Source of the DNA: a virus
Reading direction: 5' to 3' (one strand)
DNA length: 39,616 nucleotides
Virus record (IMG/VR): IMGVR_UViG_3300025118_000047
Coordinates: 1-39,616 of that record
In this document: piece by piece, positions 9,045 to 17,040 of the stretch
How positions within the stretch are numbered: position 1 is the first letter of the stretch
How the letters are laid out: each line of letters starts with the position of its first letter
The notes under the pieces: generated by a model
Told to the model about the DNA's origin: nothing
The model's database searches: none
What the model saw: the letters and a program-made list of their open reading frames with translations, nothing else
Position numbers and translations under genes: made by a program

Positions 9045-9107
9045 TTAGTCATTAGACAACTCTACATATGTGCTATCCGGATCAGTGTTTTTCTCTTTAT
9101 AAGTCAT
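9045..9107 (-). pseudogene. Remnant of a fibre C-terminus (20-codon fragment)
   Basis: Between the 321-aa and 249-aa genes a 20-codon frame starts at the ATG at 9107 and ends at the TAA at 9045-9047. It encodes MTYKEKNTDPDSTYVELSND. The core DPDSTYVEL matches the last residues of the 1105-aa fibre (NPDSTYIELA). At DNA level 9058-9082 matches 11087-11111 at 21 of 25 positions. It looks like the tail end of a second fibre copy left behind by duplication or recombination. Whether it is translated is unknown. Confidence 0.55.
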
Positions 9108-10062
9108 GACGCGGTCTCCTAAGTACGCGCATTTTAGTAAAAGTTGTTACAATGTTCATGGTTGCGCCTGCTAAGTGATAATACACCCGGGTGCTTAAAC
9201 ATGCTTTTAGGTTAGATGGTCTAAGATCATAGGAAGGAGATGCATCACTCGTTGAGTTCGACGATCGAGCTGGGGGCGGGTCCCCACCGGGCATATTATC
9301 TATCAAATAGGAATATTTCGATTGCCTGTGTGCGCTAGCGCGGAACTCCGTTGTCGACAAAGGGTCGGGAAATTCTGTGATATCGGCGCCAGCAGAACCA
9401 GTTGTGGCGCCGGATCCAATAAAAGTGCATGCCGGCAACACAACCATCTCGTAAAAAGTTGGGAAAAGTGCGCCGGCGGTATCCTCACCATAGAGCGGGC
9501 CCGCGGGGGCAGCTTCGTAATCACCTGTGCGCATATACATTGCCGTATGGTCAGAATCGCCATTATTATACATTCCCATTGAACACCAATTTCCTGTGGT
9601 GTCCTCCGGAGGTTCAGGCGAGACGGCGGGATCTGGGCCATAGCCACCATCTGTCATGACCAAAAAACTACCTCCATATTGTCCGTCACCGGTTGAGTAG
9701 GATCCCCCAAAAGAGCTTGTTAAAAGCACCTGAATGCAAATGGTATCGGAAGCATCATAGTCAGAAACAATATCGCCCACAGATGCTGAAAGGAGAGGGC
9801 AGCTCATCCATCTGTAGTACCAATTTGCGTGCGGGTCGGTATCGGCACCATCAACTTTGATTTTTAAGCCAGTACCATTAATAAGTTGCATACTTGTACC
9901 ATAATATTCTAAATTGCGGCATGTCCAGTCGACGCCCTCCCATTCATAAGTTTCGCCCTCTGTAAAGCTTTTCGTGCCGACATGAGATGTAAAATCAAAT
10001 TCTTTAACGACTTCCCAGGGTTGAGTCAGCGGGGCACCTCCGAATCCCTTAACCTTGGCCAT
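9097..10062 (-). CDS. Putative receptor-binding / fibre-associated protein, paralogue of its upstream neighbour
   Basis: This 321-aa protein shares its plan with the preceding 343-aa protein. Near the N-terminus is WEVVKEFDFT, then an aromatic block (EWEGVDWTCRNLEYYGTSMQ against FGGVNWVCQNLSTYGG), a GTGLKI segment, and CPLLSASVGDIVS followed by CIQVLL. Both end in TFTKMRVLRR or TFTKLRILRR. This is consistent with a beta-sandwich adhesin duplicated in tandem, after which the copies diverged, mainly in the middle third. It begins inside the end of the 343-aa gene (14-base overlap). No enzyme motif is seen. A role in host recognition is inferred from its position directly after the fibre. Confidence 0.5.
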   Translation of the reverse strand: MAKVKGFGGAPLTQPWEVVKEFDFTSHVGTKSFTEGETYEWEGVDWTCRNLEYYGTSMQLINGTGLKIKVDGADTDPHANWYYRWMSCPLLSASVGDIVSDYDASDTICIQVLLTSSFGGSYSTGDGQYGGSFLVMTDGGYGPDPAVSPEPPEDTTGNWCSMGMYNNGDSDHTAMYMRTGDYEAAPAGPLYGEDTAGALFPTFYEMVVLPACTFIGSGATTGSAGADITEFPDPLSTTEFRASAHRQSKYSYLIDNMPGGDPPPARSSNSTSDASPSYDLRPSNLKACLSTRVYYHLAGATMNIVTTFTKMRVLRRPRHDL

Positions 10063-11080
10063 TTGGCAACCTCCTTAAGATACGCAATTTAGTAAACGTA
10101 GCCGTTATACCTGCGGATATATAGAAGGGGGTGCCGGGACCGTACGAGCCCGGGATGCCGTTCCACAATACAATATTCGCAGACATAGCTACATATGAAT
10201 TAGAATGCCGCAGCGCGTATGAAGGACTTACGCCTGGATTGTCAGCAATACTCTGCTGTACCTGCCACGACATAGTTCCGGAAGAACGGTAAGTCATCGT
10301 AAGAGGCCTCGGGAAATTTGTAATAGTTTTGCCGGTTGAACTCGTATGCGCCATTGAAGTTAGATAGCCGGCTCCTGGAGCGGCGAGTATTTCCATACAC
10401 CGTGGCCATTTTGTAGAAGAGCCACCGATTTGAACGTCGTCGACGGGGTCGCCGGCTGTGGCGTGGACGGTGCTCCCGCCGAGGCGGGTCGACCAACTAG
10501 CAGTATGTGGAGTTATCGACGAACTCAGCCACGGGGCGGCTGTACAGAAAAGCGCACTGGTGGCGGTACCGTAACTTCCATCAGAAATTATAAGGCGCTG
10601 CTGTAGATTATTAGCATCCTGGGTAGTTCCATCATACGGGTTCCCGGGGTTGCTTACGGTTCGTCCAACATTATGAAAAGTTGTGGGTGCGAGTAGCACT
10701 TGATAACAAAGAGTGTCTTCGGCAGAGAACGATACGCCGGCGGCTGTGGCAATATCTGATACTTGAGCCTGTAAAAGAGGGGTGGTCATAGTTCTCCAGT
10801 AAAAATTACTATCGGCGGCGGAAGAGCCAGTAATAAAAATTTGGAGTCCCGTTCCCTCAATAAATTTTATATATGAATCGACGCCCCCATAAGTTGATAG
10901 GTTTTGGCATACCCAGTTGACGCCCCCAAATGCTTCAGCAACTCCATCAGCAAATGTATGGTCTGACGCTTTTGTAAAATCAAATTCTTTAACAACTTCC
11001 CAGTCGCTAATAACCTCAACTCCTGAAAGAGTTTTTATATCATAAGTATCAACTCCTGATACTTTAAAACTGGTGGCCAT
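10049..11080 (-). CDS. Putative receptor-binding / fibre-associated protein
   Basis: This 343-aa protein starts in a TAATG overlap with the stop of the 1105-aa fibre, so the two are co-translated. The N-terminal lead (FKVSGVDTYDIKTLSGVEV) is shared in style with the 249-aa protein, and the body (from WEVVKEFDFTKASDHTF onward) is shared with the 321-aa protein. It is rich in Ser, Thr, Gly and aromatic residues, lacks signal or membrane segments, and ends TFTKLRILRRLPNGQG. The closest plausible role is an adhesin or fibre-tip protein that assembles on the preceding fibre. The exact family is not recognised. Confidence 0.5.
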   Translation of the reverse strand: MATSFKVSGVDTYDIKTLSGVEVISDWEVVKEFDFTKASDHTFADGVAEAFGGVNWVCQNLSTYGGVDSYIKFIEGTGLQIFITGSSAADSNFYWRTMTTPLLQAQVSDIATAAGVSFSAEDTLCYQVLLAPTTFHNVGRTVSNPGNPYDGTTQDANNLQQRLIISDGSYGTATSALFCTAAPWLSSSITPHTASWSTRLGGSTVHATAGDPVDDVQIGGSSTKWPRCMEILAAPGAGYLTSMAHTSSTGKTITNFPRPLTMTYRSSGTMSWQVQQSIADNPGVSPSYALRHSNSYVAMSANIVLWNGIPGSYGPGTPFYISAGITATFTKLRILRRLPNGQG

Positions 11081-14000
11081 TACGCTAACTCGATATATGT
11101 ACTGTCCGGATTAAAATAAATCACATTGGCGGTGTCTGTCCCATACCCCACAACTCTAACATATGAATCGGCGGCAGACGGGGCGGCGCCACTTAGATAG
11201 CCGCCACCCGTAGTGGTTCGTCCCGCGCTACTCGATTGGATATATACGGCGCCCCCCTTAATAAAGGATCCTGAATAGTGAGTATGCACATCGAAGTATC
11301 CTCTAACCAGAACGCCATGGTCAGCTGCTTTGGTACCCAAAGCTATGCCCAACAGCTGATTGTGGCCACTACCGGTTGTGGCACTATCAACCGATTGCCA
11401 ACCCCCCTGCTTATTTAGAAAATAAACGGCGCCAGTACTCAGACCAGCCGAGGAAGTACCAAAATAAACCACCTCGCCGCCACCGGTATCGTTTGAAAGG
11501 TTTACTGGGGATCCGCTACCGGTATAGTGGACATCCAAAGTAATCATAGGAGCGGAGCCGGTACCAATCACCACGCCTTTGTGGATTACGGCCGTATCAG
11601 CTAGATATAAATTTCCAAACCGGTATGTTGAATCACCTATGTCAGCGCCGTTATCACTACCGGGATAGAATGTCGTGGGGAAAACAACGCCTTTTCGAGA
11701 GCCGCTGGTACTGAACTTGAGAAGGTCTCCACCGGAACCAGTAAATATCAACAGTGGGCCGTTGCCCCCGAAGCCGTCGGAATTATCAGCAAGCTTCCAA
11801 ACCTGGTCGTTCGACTCGAAGCCCCACGATGAGGCATTGACCGTGACTGAATCACCCCCGGCATCACCAAGGGTAACATTGCCGCCGACCTCAAGTCCGC
11901 CAGAAAGGAAGAGCGAGTTAGCACGGAGATCTTGATCGGCGGTGGCGCCAAACATGATGGTGCCGTCATCCGAAGTCAAGACTTTGTTGCCTTCGAAGTT
12001 GAGACCACCGAACTTTGCCGTGGCGCCCAGGATCCCCTCGGATCCGGAGATCTCACCGTCTGATGTGAATCCATTATTCGCGAGGACGGAGCCCTCGAAT
12101 TCAATGGCGTCGCCCTCGATGTATATTGTATTGGAGGCACTAATCTGAATTACCCCGTTGTTGTTGGGGGCGTGAATCGTCAGAATGTCCCAATCCCCGC
12201 CGCCGAAATCGACATAGCCTCCGGCGATGAGAGTCGATGTGTCGGTCGAGCCGGGGGCTCCCGGGAAACCAATTGAGCCGAGCCGGCGGCCGCCAGGGAT
12301 GGACTTGCCTGTAGAAGAACTAATGACTAAAGATGCTGCGTTATTGCCGGTTTCCGAAATCTTAACTAAGCTTGACGACGGATTTATTGATAAGACGTCG
12401 TGAATATAGACGGTTTCGCCGCTTTGACCTGTTGATTGATTAACAAAAGGTACATAGAACGTAGCACTAGATGTATCTGTTGTGGTATCGACCGTGGAGC
12501 CACCACCACCACCAGCAGGAGTCGCAAGAATTATCTTTTTATCAACATCTAGAGCCAAGAAACTACCAGGGCCGGCGGCTGTGCCAGACAGAGCACCAGC
12601 TCTGCTCAAATAAGTCTCCTGCGGGAATACGATACCCTTAGCGCTCCCGCTGGTATGGAACTTCATAAAGTCGCCGCCCGAACCGGTCCAGAACATCAGC
12701 GCGCCGTTGCCGCTGAGACCATCGACGCCATCCTTAAGTGTCGTGACAACAGAGTTTGCGCCCATATTCCATGAGCCAGCGTTCCATGTGACACCATCGC
12801 TTCCGGAATCTCCGAGAGTTACGTCGCCATTAGCCACCAAGCTACCATTAAAAGTAGCTCCTGCATTAAAAGTCGCTAAAGCTTGGAAATTGTGATCGGT
12901 GTGGGATATGACACGAGTCGAGCCGCTTAATATAACTTCGCCGTCAGTTGCTTTAACGGTAGTATCGCCTGCATCAGACTGAAGTGTGAGGTTGCCGGCT
13001 TTGGACCGGATCGTGAGCAGCGTTTCACCACCATTGTAAAAGTTACTCAGACCAATGGCTGCGCCCGAGAAGCCGCCCCCGCCCATGGAGCCGGAGCCCA
13101 ACCAGATCCCAGCGTAGCTCTCGTTGCCGCCGCCGAGGGCCGGGTTTGAGGAAGAGACCCAGAGTCCTGGTCCTGCGCTGGGCGCTGTAGTAGAGACGAT
13201 AACATCAGAAGAAGTTACTGCAGCCTTCAGGTTAACCGTACCATCAAATGTAGAGTCGACTGCGAATTCGGCGCCGTCAGCGCTGATAAAGCAGATGTCG
13301 TCGTCGTTCTCGTCGGTCATCATAAAGAGCCCGTCACCGAGTGCGGCACTACCACTGGCAGAAGAAGAAACGACCAGACTTAGATAGCCGTCGTTGTCTC
13401 CGCGGTCGGTGGTCCACTGGAGGCTGTCAACGTCGGTGCTTAGCTCACCGGATGCGCCGGCGAACAGAATGCCGCCTTCATCTAGATCAGAAACCGCAAG
13501 AGATCCAGTAACGGTGGTGGCAGATGAAGAAATTGACAGCGGTGAACCGCCAACAATAGCGCTAGCGCTAATGGTGGTAAAGACACCAGTTGAGCCAGAA
13601 AACACTCCACTTCCGACAGGAAGAACAAAGTTAGAAGCAGTAATGGAGTACGATGATGTTATCGGCGCGTGCAACTGAATTGGTGAGCAGCCGCTAAGGT
13701 GGGCGATTGAGGCGGTTCCGTCGCAAACAAACAGATTGCCCGAAACATAAGTGTTGTCTGTACTCGTTGTTCCTAAAATAATGTAGTCATTAGAGGAGGT
13801 GGCATTATTATCAATAGTTATAAATGCTTTGCCGCCGGCAACAAGAGCCATAGAATCAGAGCCTAGGCCCGCGGCTGAAAATCTCAGATGTGTGTCGGGG
13901 TCACCGCGCGACATAAGATATCCGAGGCCGCTGCCATTTCCAAATTCTACACAACCATTAACTGAAAGAGCACACTCCGGCGAATCGTGGCCAATTGCAA

Positions 14001-14397
14001 CTTGACCGGATCCGGTAGCAAATATAACAGGTGATGTGGCTCCCCCGTCGACTCGGAAAAGCGTTGAATTCGCAGCGCCACTGGTTTGGACGGATCCGGT
14101 AAATTGATGAAGATCGTCGGTGGAATTGCCAAACTTGGAGGCGCCGGAGGATGAAAGATAGCTGATAGTGTGGTTTACAACATCAAAGTTGGTTGCTACA
14201 ATATCGCCATTAACCAGAAGTGCACCGGTAAGAAAAAGCCGATTGGGACTCGACCCTGTATTAAAAATTAAATTAGCGCTGCCACTGATTGTTCCAGAGG
14301 AAGAGTGAAATTGAAGGGACCCTGTCGGTCCTTGGGCTGATCCGCCACCACCACTAGAGCAACTTACAAACGCCCAGCCTTTAGATTGTAAGGGCAT
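11080..14397 (-). CDS. Large phage fibre protein
   Basis: This 1105-aa protein is dominated by Gly, Ser, Thr and Asn in beta-strand repeats (SGSANLIFNTGSSPNRLFLT, LLVNGDIVATNF, LFVCDGTASIAHLSG), as in trimeric tail or head fibres. Two homologous segments lie about 310-320 residues apart, near residues 515-575 and 825-890. Each has an xVxLGDxGxDxVTxNAxSW motif followed by FTGSGGDLLKFSTSGSRKG or its variant and VVFP. The C-terminal 200 residues (VVIGTGSAPMITLDVHYTGS, VYFLNKQGGW) look like a terminal fibre domain. Its AAGGAGG ribosome site overlaps the stop of the 136-aa gene. Whether it belongs on the head or tail is open, since it lies in the head cluster. Confidence 0.75.
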   Translation of the reverse strand: MPLQSKGWAFVSCSSGGGGSAQGPTGSLQFHSSSGTISGSANLIFNTGSSPNRLFLTGALLVNGDIVATNFDVVNHTISYLSSSGASKFGNSTDDLHQFTGSVQTSGAANSTLFRVDGGATSPVIFATGSGQVAIGHDSPECALSVNGCVEFGNGSGLGYLMSRGDPDTHLRFSAAGLGSDSMALVAGGKAFITIDNNATSSNDYIILGTTSTDNTYVSGNLFVCDGTASIAHLSGCSPIQLHAPITSSYSITASNFVLPVGSGVFSGSTGVFTTISASAIVGGSPLSISSSATTVTGSLAVSDLDEGGILFAGASGELSTDVDSLQWTTDRGDNDGYLSLVVSSSASGSAALGDGLFMMTDENDDDICFISADGAEFAVDSTFDGTVNLKAAVTSSDVIVSTTAPSAGPGLWVSSSNPALGGGNESYAGIWLGSGSMGGGGFSGAAIGLSNFYNGGETLLTIRSKAGNLTLQSDAGDTTVKATDGEVILSGSTRVISHTDHNFQALATFNAGATFNGSLVANGDVTLGDSGSDGVTWNAGSWNMGANSVVTTLKDGVDGLSGNGALMFWTGSGGDFMKFHTSGSAKGIVFPQETYLSRAGALSGTAAGPGSFLALDVDKKIILATPAGGGGGSTVDTTTDTSSATFYVPFVNQSTGQSGETVYIHDVLSINPSSSLVKISETGNNAASLVISSSTGKSIPGGRRLGSIGFPGAPGSTDTSTLIAGGYVDFGGGDWDILTIHAPNNNGVIQISASNTIYIEGDAIEFEGSVLANNGFTSDGEISGSEGILGATAKFGGLNFEGNKVLTSDDGTIMFGATADQDLRANSLFLSGGLEVGGNVTLGDAGGDSVTVNASSWGFESNDQVWKLADNSDGFGGNGPLLIFTGSGGDLLKFSTSGSRKGVVFPTTFYPGSDNGADIGDSTYRFGNLYLADTAVIHKGVVIGTGSAPMITLDVHYTGSGSPVNLSNDTGGGEVVYFGTSSAGLSTGAVYFLNKQGGWQSVDSATTGSGHNQLLGIALGTKAADHGVLVRGYFDVHTHYSGSFIKGGAVYIQSSSAGRTTTGGGYLSGAAPSAADSYVRVVGYGTDTANVIYFNPDSTYIELA

Positions 14398-14409
14398 AAA
14401 AAGACCTCC

Positions 14410-14820
14410 TTAAATGCCAGGTGACCAGTTGTTACTCACGTAAGAACCAGACCAATTTGTCCCCGCCGGAGAATTGCTCGGATTGTTAATAGTGCCCCGA
14501 GGAATATTAGTAAGGCCGGCGAGAACGTCAACACTGTCGGAGCCCTTGAAGTGCATCTCGGTAACTTTAACTTCCAGAGGGCCGAGCCACTCCTCGGGCC
14601 CGACAGTCATATAATTTTTAGCGTCGATCCCGAGGGCTGAAAAACCTACCTTCAAGGCATCTTGATCGTGGTTATTTTTTACTACCACCCAGCCAGTAAC
14701 AAAGGGAAACTGTACCTTTGCGCTGGTGCTGGCGTCAATGTTACCACTCAGCCAGGGCTGGCCTGACACTTGATATGATCCCACATTTGAGAGTCCTACT
14801 TTTATATAATCTCTAGCCAT
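14410..14820 (-). CDS. Small virion protein ahead of the fibre, possible decoration or fibre-attachment protein
   Basis: This 136-aa protein begins MARDYIKVGLSNVGSYQVSG, has a beta-rich middle (FPFVTGWVVVKNNHDQDALK, GPEEWLGPLEVKVTEMHF) and a Ser/Asn/Gly-rich end. It has no cysteine, membrane segment or signal peptide. Its size and composition suit a capsid decoration protein or a short adaptor for the fibre immediately downstream, but I do not recognise a named family. It shares the transcript with the fibre, whose ribosome site overlaps its stop codon. Confidence 0.5.
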   Translation of the reverse strand: MARDYIKVGLSNVGSYQVSGQPWLSGNIDASTSAKVQFPFVTGWVVVKNNHDQDALKVGFSALGIDAKNYMTVGPEEWLGPLEVKVTEMHFKGSDSVDVLAGLTNIPRGTINNPSNSPAGTNWSGSYVSNNWSPGI

Positions 14821-14862
14821 TGCATCTTTCTCCGTTCATTAAATAGTTATAACTAATCACTT

Positions 14863-15072
14863 TTACCGCATCTTTTTTCTTTCAAACTTCTCGCGTGCTC
14901 GTTGAGCTTTTTTACGTTTCAGTTTGCGCTTTACTGACGGCTTGATATGATAAGCGGTTCGAGTGCGGTACGCTTCGAGTACCTTCTCTTTTTTCACTTT
15001 TTTGATAAAGCGCCGAATAAGCCGTTCGCCCGATTCACCCCGTCTTAATTCAACTTTAACATTGATGGCCAC
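14863..15072 (-). CDS. rpsU: Ribosomal protein bS21 (phage-encoded)
   Basis: This 69-aa, extremely basic protein opens INVKVELRRGESGERLIRRF and continues KVKKEKVLEAYRTRTAYHI, KPSVKRKLKRKKAQRA, then REKFERKKMR. Length, the V-x-GES-RLIRRF-KK-KE-VL core and the Arg/Lys-rich C-terminal helix match bS21, the small-subunit protein near the 16S anti-Shine-Dalgarno region. The start is GTG at 15072; an AGGGG element lies about six bases upstream, beside the previous stop. Phage bS21 genes are known from aquatic phages and are thought to replace the host protein on ribosomes and bias initiation toward phage messages. Unusually, it sits here between the prohead protease and fibre genes, in a late virion operon. 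Functional effect is inference. Confidence 0.88.
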   Translation of the reverse strand: MAINVKVELRRGESGERLIRRFIKKVKKEKVLEAYRTRTAYHIKPSVKRKLKRKKAQRAREKFERKKMR

Positions 15073-15081
15073 TCAGCACCC

Positions 15082-15537
15082 CTACTTTCCACCCTTCATG
15101 TGGGCGCCCCAACTATTCCCCACGGCTCCAAAAAGGCCGCTGATGTCCACTCCCGGGTCGCCCGGTGCGATGCCCGATAGGGCCCCCCGCGGGGCCGCTG
15201 AAGCGCCGGGAGCAGGACCAGAGGGGGCTGGGGTGGTGCCTTCAAACAAGTCCACACCATTGAATGTCTGGGCGCCAATTGCGCTCATCAACTTCTTCTT
15301 GTGTTCTTGGAGTTTGCTGCTTTGTTCTGCGCTAAAGGCGTTTCGTTGCATTCGTGCAATCGCGGGGCCTTGTCTTTCTTGGATGGCTGCAGGCCCAGTT
15401 TCAACAGTTTGAATTCCACCGACTCCACGAGCGACCTCTGATATAATCCCTGAAAGAACACCATCTTCGAACATCACCTCCTTTATGCACTCTTTTATCA
15501 AGGGCTTTAATATACTTTTAAGTTGTTCTTTTTTCAT
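15082..15537 (-). CDS. Unknown protein with an LKsILKPLIKE N-terminus, next to the prohead protease
   Basis: This 151-aa protein starts MKKEQLKSILKPLIKECIKE, an amphipathic helix, followed by VLSGIISEVARGVGG. The middle is charged (NAFSAEQSSKLQEHKKKLMS) and the C-terminal 50 residues are Pro, Gly and Ala rich (APSGPAPGASAAPRG), ending GAVGNSWGAHMKGGK. Its ATG follows the protease stop without a gap. The N-terminus resembles those of the 120-aa protein at 25747-26109 and the C-terminus of the 281-aa protein. An internal or core head protein cleaved by the protease is possible, but no function is established. Confidence 0.6.
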   Translation of the reverse strand: MKKEQLKSILKPLIKECIKEVMFEDGVLSGIISEVARGVGGIQTVETGPAAIQERQGPAIARMQRNAFSAEQSSKLQEHKKKLMSAIGAQTFNGVDLFEGTTPAPSGPAPGASAAPRGALSGIAPGDPGVDISGLFGAVGNSWGAHMKGGK

Positions 15538-16140
15538 CTATTCCTCTAAAATACCCTTCAATAGGGTAAGGATCTTGTTGCTCTTTTGAATGCCCTCGTT
15601 AATCGATTTATTTTCTGTCATCCCCACAAACGCTCCGGGCGTGGAAGGCTCTGAAACGATATCAAAACAAATGAGTTGGAAGTCATCTTCAACAATTGTC
15701 TTCCCCATCCGTTCGGTGACGGACCCCATCCCTCTAGAGGAGATCCCAATCTTTACTCCGGATTCCACGAGTGTTCGCAGAATTTGACCGGATGGGGTCT
15801 GCAGTACTTTGCATTTCCCCATAACATCGTTGCCTTCCATCCACACTTGAGTCACCATATGTGACACATTGGCGAGATTAATAATAGAGGAATCGGGGTG
15901 ATCCAGCTCGCCCAGAGCGCGATTATCTTCCACCACGCCGGCGTACTTTTTTACTTCACGTTCCAAAATATTAAAGGGGTATTGTCTCCCGTTGCCATTC
16001 TGGCAATCTGCTTCTTGTAGTTTCCCACTAAGCATCATCCCGCCCCCCTTAACAAAGCGCTTTTCAGCCTCGGTTAAAAGATCTTGACAGATGCCGCCTT
16101 CACAAAGCTCATAGTATTCTCGGAGAAGTTGTTTGGACAT
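15538..16140 (-). CDS. Prohead core protease (T4 gp21-like, serine peptidase)
   Basis: This 200-aa protein matures the prohead by degrading the scaffold and trimming capsid proteins. Family motifs are clear: GKLQEADCQNGNGRQYP near residues 39-55, GELDHPD with catalytic His81, and IGISSRGMGSV with the nucleophile serine at 134 or 135. These are followed by FDIVSEPSTPGAFV near 159-172. Length is close to T4 gp21 (212 aa). It lies in the portal-protease order, but the scaffold and capsid genes that normally follow are about 7.4 kb further on, after an inserted fibre module. It ends two residues after a self-cleavage-like LLKGILEE sequence. Confidence 0.9.
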   Translation of the reverse strand: MSKQLLREYYELCEGGICQDLLTEAEKRFVKGGGMMLSGKLQEADCQNGNGRQYPFNILEREVKKYAGVVEDNRALGELDHPDSSIINLANVSHMVTQVWMEGNDVMGKCKVLQTPSGQILRTLVESGVKIGISSRGMGSVTERMGKTIVEDDFQLICFDIVSEPSTPGAFVGMTENKSINEGIQKSNKILTLLKGILEE

Positions 16141-16142
16141 CG

Positions 16143-16988
16143 TTATTTCCTATTATTAATTCTCGTGATCATCTCAGAAACAATCCTCTTCAAGTCGGAC
16201 TTGGAGACTTCTCCGAGGCCTCGGACGCGGGGAAGCTTGGGGCGGGCTCGTCGTGGCGTTGGGCCTTCGGGAGAAAGTTGGCTGATGTCATCTACCTGAA
16301 CTTCCATTCCAGGCTCACTAATACTAATGGCCTCGCCGGCTTCAGCGGGCTCTTCGAAGGGGCAACCTTCTTCAAGCCCCTCTTCGACGCGGTTCCTGCG
16401 GCGGGAGCGGTCGCTTCGGGCCTCTTGCACAGCGCTTTTCTGGAAGGTGTTTCTTAATTTGTCGTTAAGAGCACTGTATATCTTCTGATTTACCTGCGCG
16501 AGTCCATTCTCTTCCAACCATCGGCCACCGTCGCCCTGCTCTAAACAAGCCAGATATCCCACTGCGTTTCTCATCAGCGCACACACCTCTTCACCATCGG
16601 GGCAAGGAGGAATGCCTCGAAGTGCCTCTCCGCACAACGATGCTGCGGCTTCACCACCTCGTACTGACGAGCCTCCGCGGCCGAACTGTAAGGCTGCAGC
16701 CTCGTCCAACTTGTCCACATACTGGGTTATCATTCCTTCCAGATTGCCTCCTGCCACATTTCGAGGAGCTTCAGCATCTGGGCGCAGCGCTACGGCTGCC
16801 CGGGCTTCGGGATCTCTAGATGCAGAGAGAAGGCCCGATTCTAATATGCCCCTTAGCGCTTTCGTGGCGCTCAGCACTATTTGATCAAGCTGCTTAGCTA
16901 TATTTGCCGACATCCCCTGCTCAAACAATACTGTCTCGTTCAAGAAGTATCTTGGATCTATTCTTTTTACATTTTTTCTGCGTGCCAT
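16143..16988 (-). CDS. Unknown head-cluster protein
   Basis: This 281-aa protein begins MARRKNVKRIDPRYFLNETV. A helical Ala/Leu-rich central region (about residues 25-180) includes several cysteines (SLCGEAL, IPPCPDGEEVCALM, YLACLEQ). An acidic linker follows (EEGLEEGCPFEEPAEAGE). The C-terminal basic helix SKSDLKRIVSEMITRINN resembles the short N-terminal helix of the 151-aa and 120-aa proteins. It sits between a hairpin terminator and the prohead protease, with two bases separating its stop from the protease start. The position suggests a prohead core component, comparable to T4 gp67/gp68 in place only. I recognise no family. Confidence 0.55.
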   Translation of the reverse strand: MARRKNVKRIDPRYFLNETVLFEQGMSANIAKQLDQIVLSATKALRGILESGLLSASRDPEARAAVALRPDAEAPRNVAGGNLEGMITQYVDKLDEAAALQFGRGGSSVRGGEAAASLCGEALRGIPPCPDGEEVCALMRNAVGYLACLEQGDGGRWLEENGLAQVNQKIYSALNDKLRNTFQKSAVQEARSDRSRRRNRVEEGLEEGCPFEEPAEAGEAISISEPGMEVQVDDISQLSPEGPTPRRARPKLPRVRGLGEVSKSDLKRIVSEMITRINNRK

Positions 16989-17010
16989 AATTAATTCCTA
17001 TTTGTTTAAT

Positions 17011-17030
17011 GTGGGGTCTCTCGACCCCAC
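17011..17030 (-). terminator. Hairpin, probable terminator
   Basis: A perfect 8-bp stem (GTGGGGTC / GACCCCAC) closes a four-base loop, which is GAGA on the minus strand, a stable GNRA tetraloop. It lies 10 bases downstream of the membrane-protein stop codon and 22 bases before the next gene. The following bases (ATTAAACAAAT) have no strong U-run, so it may attenuate or stabilise a 3' end and need not fully terminate. Confidence 0.6.
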
Positions 17031-17040
17031 AGATATTCAG

